Below, one piece after another: positions 10,701 to 18,731 of a stretch of DNA of 54,474 bases. The position numbers and the translations under genes are program-made. A model generated the notes under the pieces. It searched no databases. It had not been told where the DNA came from and saw nothing but the letters and a program-made list of their open reading frames with translations. The stretch comes from Oscillospiraceae bacterium (GTDB taxonomy: Bacteria > Bacillota > Clostridia > Oscillospirales > CAG-272): positions 1 to 54,474 of the forward strand of contig QAKK01000024.1 of NCBI GenBank assembly GCA_003343845.1, read 5' to 3'. Positions within the stretch are counted from its first letter, which is position 1. Each line of letters starts with the position of its first letter.

Positions 10701-13700
10701 GAGTTTGCAAGTCACATGCTCGGCGGCGCGAGAAAAGATGCGGTTGTTATCAAGTACAACCGTGCACTCGGTTCTTTCTCGATTGATTTGCGCTATCCCT
10801 ATCTGCGCACGCGCAGCGAGAACAACACGACCTGGGGCACGAACGAAGTGCCGTTCATCGGCGGTCGCCAAAGCATTCTGAATGCGGCGCTGAACAACAA
10901 GAGCATCAACGTGTGGAAGGCAGACGGCGAGAAGCGTGTGCTGGATGTTCAGGCGACAGCCGCCGCGCAGGAAAAGCTCGAAAAGGTGCTCGCGGAGTTC
11001 CAGAGCTGGATGTGGAGCGACGAGACGCGCAGAAGAGAACTCGGCACGCTGTACAACGACATTTTCAATGCTACGGTTCGCCCGAAGTATGACGGTGCAG
11101 GCTTTACGGTGGCAGGCATGAACCCGGACATGCACATGTACGAGCATCAGGTCAAGGCTGCCGAGTTTGCAATCTATGGCGGCAATACGCTGCTGGCGCA
11201 TCGCGTCGGCGCAGGCAAGACCTTCGAGATGGCGGCAATCGCAATGAAGCTGCGCCAGCTCGGCGTTGTCAAAAAGCCCGCTTTCGTCGTGCCGAAGCAT
11301 CTTGTCCCGCAGTGGGGTTCCGAGTTCATGAAGTATTTCCCCGCCGCAAAGCTGCTCGTTCTCGAGCAGAGTGATTTCACGCCTGCAAACCGCAAAACCT
11401 TTATGAATCGGATTGCCACCGGCGACTATGACGCTGTCATTATGAGCTACGAGCAGTTCGGTGCTGTTCCGATGTCTGCGGAAAATCAGGAGGCATTCTA
11501 TCAGGCGCAGATTGATGCGCTGGAGGATGCAATCAGCGAAAGCAAGCGCGGCGGGCGTGACCCTTCTCTGCGCGACATGGAGCGGAGCAAGAAGGCGCTG
11601 GAAGCCAAGCTCAAAAAGCTCGGCGACATAAAGCGCGACGACGGCAACACGGCGTTTGAAGAACTCGGCGTCGATGCGTTGTTCGTGGACGAAGCGCATA
11701 ACTTCAAGAACCTGTTCTACTCGACGAAGATGAACGGTGTCTCCGACCTTGGCGACAAGGAAGGCAGCCAGCGCGCGTTTGACCTGTATATGAAGGTCAG
11801 ATGGCTGCAAAAGTTGAACGGCGGTCGCGGCGTGGTCTTCGCAACGGCGACGCCTATCATGAACAGCGTCGTCGAGCTGTACACGATGCAGCGCTATCTG
11901 CAGGGCGACAAGCTGGATGCGATGGGGCTTTCGGACTTTGACGCATATGTGAACCAGTTCGGCGAGGTCAAGACCGTCCGCAAAATGAAAGTCGGCGGCA
12001 ACGGCTACGATTTGCGGCAGAGCCTTGCAAAATACAAGAACACGGCAGAGCTTCAGCAGCTTTTCCGCTCCTTTGCCGATGTGATTGTGGACGCAGAGGA
12101 GCTGCCGTGGCTGAAAATCCCGAAGATGAAGGGCGGCAAGCGCATTGTTGTCGAGTGCGAGCCGAGTGAGCTCCAGCACACATTCATGCAGGAACTCGGA
12201 AAACGCTCTGAGGCGCTGCGCGGCGCAGGCAAGGGCGGCAAGGAAGACCACATCTTTAAAATCTTCGACGACGGCAAAAAAATCAGCTACACGCAGCGCA
12301 TGATTGACCCGTCGCTCCCCTATGAGGACGGCGGCAAGGTGATGAAGTGCGTGGAGAATGTCTCCCGCATCTGGGAAGAAACGAAAGACGACCGCATGAC
12401 GCAGTTGATCTTCTGCGACAGGGGCACGCCGGACGGCGCAGAATCCGCGAAAGGCGTGAATCTCTATGCAGACATCAAGAATATGCTGGTCGGCAAGGGC
12501 GTTCCCGCAAACGAGATTGCATTCATTCACGAGGCGGTCAGCGAAAAACAGAAAGACCAGCTGTTTGAAGCGGTGCGCAATGGCGATGTTCGCATATTGA
12601 TTGGATCGACGGCGAAGATGGGCACAGGCATGAATGTGCAGGACCGTATCACGGCGCTGCACGAGCTGAACGCGCCCGACCGACCGGGTGATCTCGAGCA
12701 GAACGAAGGTCGCGCGCTGCGACAAGGCAACATCAACGACGAAGTCGGCGTATATGTGTACATCACGAAGGAAACCTTCGACAGCCGCCAGTGGGATGCG
12801 CTCAGCCGAAAGAACACCTTTATTCATCAGATGATGAAGGGTGAATACAGCGGGCGTGAGGCGGTCGGCGACGGCGAGCTGACACTTTCCGCCGCAGAGA
12901 TTTCCGCGATTGCTTCCGGCAATCCGCTGATTATGGAGCAGTTCGAGGTCTCGGAAAAGGTCAAAAACCTTGAAAACCTCGAGCGCGCGCACAGAAAAGA
13001 AGTTGCACTTGCAAAAGACCGCATTGAGGATGCGAAGAAAAAGATTGCAGCCGATACAGAGAACCTTGAAAAATACAATGCAGACATCAAGGTGCGCCGA
13101 GACACGGCGGGCGACAAGTTCTCCATGACGGTTGGCGGAAAACGCTACACGGAGCGCAAGGCTGCTGGCGAAGCGCTGATTGCAGCTGCAAAGAAGCATT
13201 TGGATGTCGGCAGCACGACGGAAACCTATACGGCGGTCGGCAGCTTTGCCGGGTTCGACCTTTATGTGACGAACAAGGGCGACATGGTTCTTCGCGGCGC
13301 AGCGCAGTACCGCGGCACTGTGAATATGCAGAGCGCAGCCGGTACGATTCAGGCGCTGGAAGCGATTCCGAAGCGGCTGGACGCGCTGCGCGAAGGCGCT
13401 GAAACGCGCATCACGGAAAACAAGGCGGACATTCCGAAGCTGGAAAAAGCGGCAGCAGCGCCGTTTGACAAGGCGGACGAGCTGGTAGCCGCGCGCGTGC
13501 GTGAGGCGCAGATCATGGAGCAGCTGAATCCGAGCAGCGAGCCGGAGCCGGAAATGTTCGATGACGACAGCGACGACGGCGACGGTATCGAAATGCGGCG
13601 CGAATCTTCGGCGGGCGGCGATACCAAGGCTGCGATGACTTCCGATTCGCGCGAGGCACAGTGGCAGGCAGACCGCGTCGGCGAAGACAAGCAGCCGATG

Positions 13701-16700
13701 CGCCTTGATGAGCTGATTGAAAAAATTCGGCACGATTTTGAGGTCAACATCACGAAAGGTCATGTGCGCGGCGCGGGTGTAACCGGGCAGTACAGCACGC
13801 GCGACAAAGGTATCCGCGTGCGCAGCGCAAACGATTTACCGACAGCGCTGCACGAGCTGGGGCATCACCTCGACAACAGCTACAAGATTCTCAAAAATGC
13901 GCCGAAGGATGCGATGAAAGAGCTTGCGGACAATTTCGGCGAGGACAACAAGAGCGCATACCCGAGAAGCGAATGGGAACAGGAAGGCTTTGCGGAGTAT
14001 GTTCGCAAGTTCATGCAGAATCGTGAAACGGCTGCAATCGATTACCCTGCGTTCACAAAGCATTTTCTTTCGAGCTTGTCCGGCAATGACCTCGCGAAGA
14101 TCGAGCAGCTCGCGGATGAAGTCAATGCCTACTATGCGCTTGATGCGGACAGTGCGGCGTCGTCGATTCGCCTGCGCGAAGAAGGCGTGCCGGATGCAAG
14201 GACATTCGGCGAGAAGATCAAGGCAAAGTCGGACGTGCTCTATCAGGCGTGGGTTGACAGTCTGAACGGCATCAAGCGCTTCGACCGCGCGACCGGCGCA
14301 AATACATACATCCTCGCGTCAAACTCTGCGTATGCGGATGCGGTTGCCGGGAACATTCTTATCGGCGATCTGACGGATGCGAACGGACAGTATGTTGCGC
14401 CCGGTCTGACGACCGCGCTGCAAGGCGTCAATGTGAAAAACAAGGAAGAATACCGGGCGTTCGGCGAATACCTCGTTGTGCGGCACGGTCCGGAGCGACT
14501 CAAAGAAGGTATGCGCGTGTTTGCGGACGACCGCAAGAATTCAACGGCGTTTATGAATCGCCGTGAGGCGGAGCTGGCGAAGCAGTACCCGGAATTTGAG
14601 GCGGCGGCGGACAGACTTTATGAATTCCAGCGACAATTCCTCGACACATGGGGCGTTGACACCGGGCTTATCTCGGAAGAAACAGCGCAGAGCTGGGCAG
14701 CGCGCTGGCAGTATTATGTGCCGTTTAATCGCGCCGTCGGCGATAAGGCAGGAATCGGGGCAAAACGCGGATTTGCAAACCAGAACAGCACGATAAAACG
14801 CGCGCACGGAAGCGGACTTGACGTGCTGCACCCGGTCGACAACATTATCAACAACATTGTGAAGATGGTCAACGCTGGCATTCGCAACAATGTCATGCGA
14901 GAGATTACGGACGCGGCGCAAAAGCTCGGCGCAAATGCCGAGTGGATGGAGAAGGTGCCGACACCGATGCGTGCAAACAAGGCAAGCCTTGTCGGCGTCA
15001 AAGGCTGGCTGCACGAGCAGTTCTCCGGCAGCGAGCTGGACGATGCCGGGATAGACACGGCGTTTGACATCATCGGGCAGCTTGACGATATTCTCGTACA
15101 GTACAGGCGTGGCAAGGCGTTCGGCGATGTCGTGACGGTGCTGAAAGACGGCAAGCCGGAGTTCTGGAAAATCAACGACCCGCTGCTGCTTGCGTCGCTG
15201 ACAAATCTTACGCCGCCGAAGATGAAAGGCGTGTTGGACGCCTATGCGGTGGTCAGCCGGTTCATCACCGGCAATATCACCGGCAACAACCTTGTGTGGT
15301 CTCTGTTCTCCAATTTCCCACGCGACCTCGGTACGCTTTTTACCTATTCCAAGGTGAAGAATCCGCTGCGGGTTCTGTCTTCCATGGGTTCAGCCTATGT
15401 AAATGCATTCAAGGGAAAAGATGCAAGCCCCTATTATCGGGAATATCTCGCCATGGGCGGCGGCAAGACCAGCGCGTATACTGCGGACAAAGACCTTGCA
15501 AAGGAAATCCGCCAAAAGATGATGCGCAAGAAGATTGACATAAATCCGCTGGACTGGGTTTCGTTCATGAGCGACCTCATCGAACTCGGACCTCGCTATG
15601 CGACCTACAAAATGATGCGCGAAAACGGAATGACGCCGCAAGAGGCTTTCTACGAAGCTACGGATGTGACTGTGAATTTCCGCCGAGGCGGCATCGTTTC
15701 GCGGGAAATCAATAAGGTGATTCCATTTTTCAATGCATCCGTACAGGCGCTTGATAAATCTGTGCGGTGGATTACTGCAGCAGATGCACCCAAGGGGTAT
15801 CGCATGAAAGTGATTCGCGGTCGCATACCGATTTACCTTATCGCTGGTGCTGTGATTGGTGCGCTGATTTACGGCATCAATAACGCTGACGACGAAAAGA
15901 AGAAAGACTACCAGCAGCTGTCGAATTATACGAAGAACAGCTATTGGTGCATTCCGATTGGGGACGGTAAATATTTTGCCATTCCGAAACCGCGCGAAAT
16001 CGCTGTGTGGTCTTCGCTTTGCGAGACCGCTATGGAATACGGCATCGGCAAGAATGACCATGCATTTGACGGATTCTATGATTATGCGACCAATGCGTTT
16101 CTTCCTTCTGTTGCGTCGGACTTCGCAAAGGGTGACTGGCAGGGGGCTCTCGGTTCGCTTGGCATCATCGGAACCGGCGCGTATATGATGGCAAACCGGG
16201 ATTTTCTCGGCAGACCGATTGAAAGTGCAGGCATGCAGTATCTCGAGCCGAAGGACAGATACAACGAGCGCACAAGCAAAATCGCGTACTGGGTCGGGCA
16301 GGCTACAGATTCAAGCCCGCAGATGATTGACTATTTCTTCGGGAATGTGCTCGGCGGGTTTTGGAAAGCGCAGAAGGCGCTGTTCCCGGTCGGCGGCGAA
16401 AGCGTGGACTACACGCTCGGCGTGTACAACACCTACATCAAAGACAACCAGTATTCGACCGACTTGACAAATTGGCTGTATGACAAAGCGGAAAAGAGCA
16501 GTCAAGCCAGCAAGAGCGACCCGAAGAATCTTGACAAGAAGATTGTCGCGAAAACGGATGATTGCATGCGCGAGTTCTACGGCAACTACAACAAGCTCGC
16601 GAAGAACCTTGCAAGCTCTGCAGCAACGCGCGGAACGCGGCAGACGGTACTGTCCATGATAAACGAATACCGCAAGGCATCCGACAGCGGCGCGCAGACG

Positions 16701-17210
16701 GATGCGCAGAAAGCCGTGTATGCGGTGTGTGCCGCTGTCGGCGACACATCGCTGCTTCCGGCGGTTATGCCGGTTGTCGTCAAGGATGGGCAGAAAGGCG
16801 AGCACGAGCTCGGCGCGGTGCAGTATGTGGAGTATCAGCTCGAGTACAACCGGTTTTACTGGGAGTACGCGGAGGATGTGCTCGGCGGCTTGACGGACGA
16901 TGCAGACAAAATCCGTGCGCTGAAATCGGCAAAGACAATTGCAAAAGAGCGCGCGACCTCGAATGTTCTCGCGCGCATCGGCGCGCCGAAGACGAAGTTC
17001 GACGAGAAGTACGGCGACATCAGCGGTATTACGGATGTGGACATTGTCAAGTTCCGGGCTGGAATCGACCTCGCCAATGACGATGGCGGCTTGACGCAGG
17101 AAGAAGTCGAGGACATTCTCGACGATATGAAACTCAGTAAAGAGGCAAAGCAAAAACTGTGGCAGGCTGCAAATTCGAAGTGGAGCGAATGGAACAATCC
17201 GTACAGGTAA
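4794..17210 (+). CDS. Giant phage polyvalent protein: ART, N6-adenine methyltransferase/SF2 helicase, zincin, LPD38-like
   Basis: This is a 4138-residue protein. Residues about 395-580 form a glycine-rich hydrophobic region typical of the front part of phage polyvalent proteins. A module at about 755-850 (YSDPWVA...GGYTGGYRTGEAG) is of unknown function. An ADP-ribosyltransferase lies at about 1095-1250 (Arg near 1152, STS near 1185, E-S-E near 1223). The adenine methyltransferase spans about 1355-1620 (EPSAGVG at 1460, NVPFG near 1526). The SF2 helicase spans about 2110-2660 (GAGKT near 2140, DEAH near 2299, GTGMNVQD and GRALRQG). A zincin motif HELGHH starts at 3020. An LPD38-like region at about 3490-3700 has a membrane helix near 3680. 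Methylase plus helicase recalls phage P1 DarB, which is injected to block type I restriction. Injection is inferred here. Two small ORFs lie inside it in another frame. Confidence 0.85.
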   Translation: MDAREFTKKRRKSGTAASVAEPSSTNAPNAREFTKQRRESGVRTVYTPAEQRIPSQDEQRSRTRQNLAYRAKVRAYEEAYTDYLNTPKYASPKLEEENTGAKQGGSDALSIPIIPKESAMLWQNDKHDGTTTLTDGFSKRKYVRMMGYDLDAAKARLLKLDEQSKSASFNIPKAPTDYAGTEHGIIKTNGRKENEEERQRLQKEIGEVEAYRKAVHYADLPDNADFEEKSARGSGAASDAVYFDYSSRADELDRAHRAEYDAILRDYGEEEANKYLYTQFGTPTNAYKQDFLEELTDDERKTFNYLLNTEGEKSAEEFLHFMQGNLNARAAYRDYANAKHDGFMGGAADMLSALSFGVGQAVSGVKNIFNDEADDVTYAEIKNALTRKGRVDRAKTDAGKWIAGASYDLATTAGNMLPSIAIGMVNPTAGTIAFSASAGGNYKQEALSAGYTAEQATQYGILAGASEGVLEKVLGGIVHVGGGALGNLASQGMTKISNVLAKCSVNGEIALRLGAKYLGNMGGEFADEYLQEILNPVFRNICLDEHNQFKPFTEEALYAGILGALNAGLLNLTALPGMYAESREETGANKFRYYIGGVASPDVVGEISMPGAPSDTSAAGGADATGAVSAEQIVTILEDSGVDTDTAEKMAPDLQTAISEIKAKEAADTSLDVTEEGNAQEPQTNTTDALREAAREMLAEEAAKADMGRKLATMDKWYEQPQAETASQQPAALPAALPSAVPEAAAPTAKRSSPATVTKYESFNSRRYSDPWVALVGKNGRLDFSQKIGGYTGGYRTGEAGELYITNPQENQIYAYGQKDYRGNNGGYQYVQYKNGEFVEVKKDELTEKLAEMQETSPQTVAQSRTDAVRESAATLGKTGERVLNEMYNPETNARDYVYGMTAYYNAGKNGTPIEQVNPAPVLTAPMREAAYLAGQMDAGAAQSASGGEVQPSAAVENIPLAKQDTAAYNGSIKEKTLASVAEHLASNTEDIGHGTESVEEVSDGGRVQQSDAGGKDAGEVLGGVPAGDVRRDEGGRNAVQAPVVERQPDIRDAGADGVAGDAGVGSAGVRERGTVQPAAGEDSVNGEDASKDPNGLTEDEVAALLAYKSGGSYQLNAKLRDGTALSETEQQTVENLDSALQKLRPHKGVVYRNIGFDSVGGKAARDAFMAQHTAGKIALYPAYTSTSTAADGYTVEGQYAVHMVIEGETGSDLSGYGNNAESEVLFGRRKSYEVIKLTFAEDGTPTIYMKEVMENGEADKGGETGIGDYRGRMPRGTGEGNASGGNISDLQRVQETGARKVQRASEGDSDSDSGERGKLPDVRAEVTAKTEQAAQENPRGSNLVITEKSKFPTTPKTRFKANVEAIRVLRTLMQENRYATQAEQEILAKYTGWGGLSNAFDGKNGFDAEARQLQALLDDAEYKAARASILDAYYTAPAIINAMYTGLEKLGFAGGRMLEPSAGVGRFIGAMPQALSGKVKSWTAVEMDKVTGSIAKYLYPNADVRVMGFENAKIPDSYMDAVVGNVPFGNISVADKRYPAAVTRSIHNYFIAKALDKVRPGGVLCVITSSGTLEAAQPGAREYFMKQADLIGAIRLPNTAFEGTGTDVVSDILIFKKREPGTQYKGEAFAAIGYRPWNDANHWGNYDINEYFVNHPEMVLGTPDYTTGQYGRSALTFNPLESRYSLQTQIERAFGKINARMDYLAKPSAEETNAAVREASGKAKDGTIVKQNGKIYVAQDGALRETGASASDTEKLSAYVAVRDAAHELRQLQLEGAADSKIQTARYTLNKAYDDFVKKYGYLNAPKNRKLIRADADCYSTLALEDYNDEKKVGTKTDIFTKNTIVPNKVITHTDTIEDAIAVSMNETGAVEAARIAALVGQSEDAVTKDMLRRGLVFKNRDGELETAASYLSGNVRAKLRDAEALAEGDPSYNQNVEALRAVVPADIPADEIAVRPGATWIPDSVYSEFASHMLGGARKDAVVIKYNRALGSFSIDLRYPYLRTRSENNTTWGTNEVPFIGGRQSILNAALNNKSINVWKADGEKRVLDVQATAAAQEKLEKVLAEFQSWMWSDETRRRELGTLYNDIFNATVRPKYDGAGFTVAGMNPDMHMYEHQVKAAEFAIYGGNTLLAHRVGAGKTFEMAAIAMKLRQLGVVKKPAFVVPKHLVPQWGSEFMKYFPAAKLLVLEQSDFTPANRKTFMNRIATGDYDAVIMSYEQFGAVPMSAENQEAFYQAQIDALEDAISESKRGGRDPSLRDMERSKKALEAKLKKLGDIKRDDGNTAFEELGVDALFVDEAHNFKNLFYSTKMNGVSDLGDKEGSQRAFDLYMKVRWLQKLNGGRGVVFATATPIMNSVVELYTMQRYLQGDKLDAMGLSDFDAYVNQFGEVKTVRKMKVGGNGYDLRQSLAKYKNTAELQQLFRSFADVIVDAEELPWLKIPKMKGGKRIVVECEPSELQHTFMQELGKRSEALRGAGKGGKEDHIFKIFDDGKKISYTQRMIDPSLPYEDGGKVMKCVENVSRIWEETKDDRMTQLIFCDRGTPDGAESAKGVNLYADIKNMLVGKGVPANEIAFIHEAVSEKQKDQLFEAVRNGDVRILIGSTAKMGTGMNVQDRITALHELNAPDRPGDLEQNEGRALRQGNINDEVGVYVYITKETFDSRQWDALSRKNTFIHQMMKGEYSGREAVGDGELTLSAAEISAIASGNPLIMEQFEVSEKVKNLENLERAHRKEVALAKDRIEDAKKKIAADTENLEKYNADIKVRRDTAGDKFSMTVGGKRYTERKAAGEALIAAAKKHLDVGSTTETYTAVGSFAGFDLYVTNKGDMVLRGAAQYRGTVNMQSAAGTIQALEAIPKRLDALREGAETRITENKADIPKLEKAAAAPFDKADELVAARVREAQIMEQLNPSSEPEPEMFDDDSDDGDGIEMRRESSAGGDTKAAMTSDSREAQWQADRVGEDKQPMRLDELIEKIRHDFEVNITKGHVRGAGVTGQYSTRDKGIRVRSANDLPTALHELGHHLDNSYKILKNAPKDAMKELADNFGEDNKSAYPRSEWEQEGFAEYVRKFMQNRETAAIDYPAFTKHFLSSLSGNDLAKIEQLADEVNAYYALDADSAASSIRLREEGVPDARTFGEKIKAKSDVLYQAWVDSLNGIKRFDRATGANTYILASNSAYADAVAGNILIGDLTDANGQYVAPGLTTALQGVNVKNKEEYRAFGEYLVVRHGPERLKEGMRVFADDRKNSTAFMNRREAELAKQYPEFEAAADRLYEFQRQFLDTWGVDTGLISEETAQSWAARWQYYVPFNRAVGDKAGIGAKRGFANQNSTIKRAHGSGLDVLHPVDNIINNIVKMVNAGIRNNVMREITDAAQKLGANAEWMEKVPTPMRANKASLVGVKGWLHEQFSGSELDDAGIDTAFDIIGQLDDILVQYRRGKAFGDVVTVLKDGKPEFWKINDPLLLASLTNLTPPKMKGVLDAYAVVSRFITGNITGNNLVWSLFSNFPRDLGTLFTYSKVKNPLRVLSSMGSAYVNAFKGKDASPYYREYLAMGGGKTSAYTADKDLAKEIRQKMMRKKIDINPLDWVSFMSDLIELGPRYATYKMMRENGMTPQEAFYEATDVTVNFRRGGIVSREINKVIPFFNASVQALDKSVRWITAADAPKGYRMKVIRGRIPIYLIAGAVIGALIYGINNADDEKKKDYQQLSNYTKNSYWCIPIGDGKYFAIPKPREIAVWSSLCETAMEYGIGKNDHAFDGFYDYATNAFLPSVASDFAKGDWQGALGSLGIIGTGAYMMANRDFLGRPIESAGMQYLEPKDRYNERTSKIAYWVGQATDSSPQMIDYFFGNVLGGFWKAQKALFPVGGESVDYTLGVYNTYIKDNQYSTDLTNWLYDKAEKSSQASKSDPKNLDKKIVAKTDDCMREFYGNYNKLAKNLASSAATRGTRQTVLSMINEYRKASDSGAQTDAQKAVYAVCAAVGDTSLLPAVMPVVVKDGQKGEHELGAVQYVEYQLEYNRFYWEYAEDVLGGLTDDADKIRALKSAKTIAKERATSNVLARIGAPKTKFDEKYGDISGITDVDIVKFRAGIDLANDDGGLTQEEVEDILDDMKLSKEAKQKLWQAANSKWSEWNNPYR
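7774..8049 (+). CDS. Nested small ORF in the +1 frame, before the ART domain
   Basis: A 91-residue ORF (starting MAQKAWKKYLTEDEY) runs in a frame different from the surrounding giant gene. Its ATG has a CGGAGG site 9 bases upstream. In this frame only 11 of 91 codons end in A or T, whereas the giant frame over the same bases has about 41% G/C third positions and reads as a Gly/Ala/Asp/Arg/Val-rich linker. The product looks globular, with Trp, Tyr and Leu-rich amphipathic helices (AEYLPEMCAEMKADGTLY, MPEWAAQEFVNEELY). The pattern loosely recalls TnpV-like accessory proteins, but I cannot assign it. It ends just before the ART domain begins. Confidence 0.6.
   Translation: MAQKAWKKYLTEDEYNSLTPEGKTQAKYWAEYLPEMCAEMKADGTLYKRLSSNGNRISEMRAQMASQGMPEWAAQEFVNEELYSPQPEKIR
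8560..8775 (+). CDS. Nested small Cys-rich ORF in the +1 frame, after the ART domain
   Basis: A 71-residue ORF (MEKLTKAEKLALEIIAAECH) lies out of frame with the giant gene. A strong AAGGAGG is at 8544-8550, 9 bases before the ATG. The product has an amphipathic helix and then a likely zinc-binding knuckle (ICNECKKRVHAKC, with another Cys near the end). In this frame 51 of 71 codons end in G or C, against about 39% in the giant frame, which reads as a Gly/Arg/Asp/Ser linker. It starts exactly where the ART domain ends and uses the same frame as the ORF at 7774-8049. Confidence 0.6.
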   Translation: MEKLTKAEKLALEIIAAECHEELVKGTPPAVISPICNECKKRVHAKCSEHPRGIPTAILANEENCPMFEQK

Positions 17211-17215
17211 AAAAG

Positions 17216-17246
17216 AAGAGGGGGCAGAAATGCCTCCTCTTTTTTA
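17216..17246 (+). terminator. Intrinsic terminator after the giant gene 1
   Basis: An 11-bp stem (one G-U pair) is closed by a GAAA tetraloop and runs into TTTTT. It starts 6 bases after the stop codon and ends the late phage transcript. Confidence 0.85.
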
Positions 17247-17347
17247 CTGGCAAACACTTCTGACAACCTTTTGACTACTTTCTTTTTGTTTTTGTATGTC
17301 GTTTTATGCTGTTTTGTGCATTGTGAATGCTCGCGAAAATTGATGTG

Positions 17348-17392
17348 AAAAAGTCCGCAAACCCTTGAAACTAAAGGATTTACGGACTTTTT
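17348..17392 (-). terminator. Terminator of the tRNA operon
   Basis: A 10-bp perfect outer stem (AAAAAGTCCG/CGGACTTTTT) with an imperfect extension lies right behind the tRNA-fMet 3' end, and gives a U-run when read on the minus strand. It may come from the phage or the chromosome, since the integration junction should lie near here. Confidence 0.7.
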
Positions 17393-17396
17393 CGTA

Positions 17397-17473
<77 letters not shown>

Positions 17474-17479
17474 ATATTA

Positions 17480-17566
17480 TGGTGCCGGAAACCGGGCTTG
17501 AACCGGTACGAGTGTTACCTCACGGGATTTTAAGTCCCGGGCGTCTGCCAATTCCGCCACTCCGGC
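17480..17566 (-). tRNA. tRNA-Leu (UAA)
   Basis: This is an 87-base tRNA on the minus strand with a long variable arm and encoded CCA. The anticodon TAA sits in the loop ACTTAAAAT. The acceptor GCCGGAG pairs with TTCCGGC. It lies 6 bases upstream of tRNA-fMet in one operon. Confidence 0.95.
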
Positions 17567-17591
17567 ACGTGCCCCTTTCGGCAACATTGTT

Positions 17592-17620
17592 ATTTTATCA
17601 CATCCTTGCCTGCATGTCAA
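17592..17620 (-). promoter_or_regulatory. Sigma-A promoter of the tRNA-Leu/fMet operon
   Basis: On the minus strand: TTGACA (17620-17615), 17-base spacer, TAAAAT (17597-17592), about 25 bases before tRNA-Leu. Confidence 0.85.
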
Positions 17621-17705
17621 TACCTTTTTGCAAAAATCTGTCGTCATTTTTCGATCGCGGCTTTCATTTTTTTACACGCATTTTCAGAATTACACAGAAT
17701 GACTG

Positions 17706-17739
17706 TTGACTTTTTTGCATGGATAGGCTATAATAGCCT
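17706..17739 (+). promoter_or_regulatory. Promoter with palindrome over the -10, upstream of the AraC regulator
   Basis: TTGACT (17706-17711), 17-base spacer and TATAAT (17729-17734). The inverted repeat AGGCTATAATAGCCT (17725-17739) is centred on the -10 element and could be an operator. A 5' leader of about 110 bases follows with no obvious gene. Confidence 0.75.
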
Positions 17740-17852
17740 TGAAACACTGGAATTTGCACCTGCATTTTATTCGATGTACGGATAATGCGTGCGAAAAAAT
17801 CGAACAATTTTTTACACTGTGATGTATTTTTTGACGCGAGGGGGCGACCGCT

Positions 17853-18731
17853 TTGAGCGAGCGACACGACGAAAACGGCATCATTTTCAACTTCGGCACT
17901 GAAAAATATGCTTATGAAAACCCGCACTCGGAATATGAGGGACCGTTCTGCATCGAGAAGATGGGCATCACGTATCCGGACAAACGGTATCTGATCGATC
18001 GGCAGAATTACGGACGGTACTTCTACCGCCACATCTACATATTTGAGTATGTGATCTCGGGCGAGGGCTATGTCGAGTGCGACCACGAGGTCTACAAGGT
18101 GCGCGCAGGCGACTTCTACATGTTGTCCAGCCGCCATCTGCTGCGTTACTATTGCGATCCCGAAAACCCGTATTCAAAGATTTGGATCAACGTCGGCGGG
18201 CGCATCCTCAACGAGATGATGCAGCTTTACAATTTACAGAGCGGTATTGTCATCAAGCAGATGAACTGCCGCAAGACCTTCGATTCGATTTACGAAGAGT
18301 GCGCGCGCATGGACGAGAACAATAAGCCGGAGATCTACCGCAACGTGTTCAAACTGCTGGTGCGGATCCTCGACCAGCTCACGGGAGACGCGGCGTGCGA
18401 TATGTTGGCGCCCTCATCCTATAAGATCCGCGATTTTATTGATTCCAATATTCAGGCAAACATCGGGCTGGACGACATCGCCAACAAGTTTTTCTTCAGC
18501 AAGTCTTACATCATCAGCTGCTTCAAGAATGAGTTCGGCATTTCGCCGAAGCAGTATATCATTCAGAAGAAGATTGAGACGGCAAAGAACATGCTGCTGG
18601 AGACGGATATGAGCGTCAAGGCGATCTCTGAGATGCTGCATTTCGCGGACAGCCATCATTTTTCCAATACATTTAAGAAACAGACCGGCATTTCTCCGAT
18701 GGAATACCGTTCGAGAACGGGGTTGAACTGA
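17853..18731 (+). CDS. AraC-family transcriptional regulator
   Basis: The 292-residue protein has an N-terminal cupin-like sensing domain (about 40-160, with G-E-G-Y-V-E-C-D-H and V-R-A-G-D-F-Y-M-L). The C-terminal AraC double helix-turn-helix (about 190-288) contains FFFSKSYIISCFKNEFGISP and the family signature H-H-F-S-N-T-F-K-K-Q-T-G-I-S-P-M-E-Y-R. The start is TTG with a GAGGGGG site about 9 bases upstream. Such proteins usually sense a sugar or related ligand and control a nearby operon. The ligand cannot be read here. It overlaps aroK by 3 bases (TGATGA), so the two are cotranscribed. Confidence 0.85.
   Translation: MSERHDENGIIFNFGTEKYAYENPHSEYEGPFCIEKMGITYPDKRYLIDRQNYGRYFYRHIYIFEYVISGEGYVECDHEVYKVRAGDFYMLSSRHLLRYYCDPENPYSKIWINVGGRILNEMMQLYNLQSGIVIKQMNCRKTFDSIYEECARMDENNKPEIYRNVFKLLVRILDQLTGDAACDMLAPSSYKIRDFIDSNIQANIGLDDIANKFFFSKSYIISCFKNEFGISPKQYIIQKKIETAKNMLLETDMSVKAISEMLHFADSHHFSNTFKKQTGISPMEYRSRTGLN

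Larger units (their letters stand above)
1..17396 (+). mobile_element. Prophage 1, late end (left end outside window)
   Basis: A co-directional block holds a lysin remnant, holin, neck-type protein, tail protein, internal protein and a giant polyvalent protein, with short spacings or 1-4 base overlaps. The order is repeated by the block at 41-54 kb. It stops at the 3' end of a tRNA-fMet gene, a common type of integration target. No integrase or left end is visible, so the exact boundary at the tRNA is inferred. The AT-rich 17250-17347 stretch between the last gene and the tRNA has no gene. Confidence 0.8.

Noticed and set aside
8487..13763. 1758-residue antisense ORF under the giant gene
   Set aside because: It is the shadow of the GC-rich methyltransferase-helicase frame; composition is Arg/His/Leu/Val-rich and no domain is seen.
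16460..16490. TTGACA within giant gene 1 as a nested promoter
   Set aside because: No -10 at a usable distance, and no closing stem or terminator follows.
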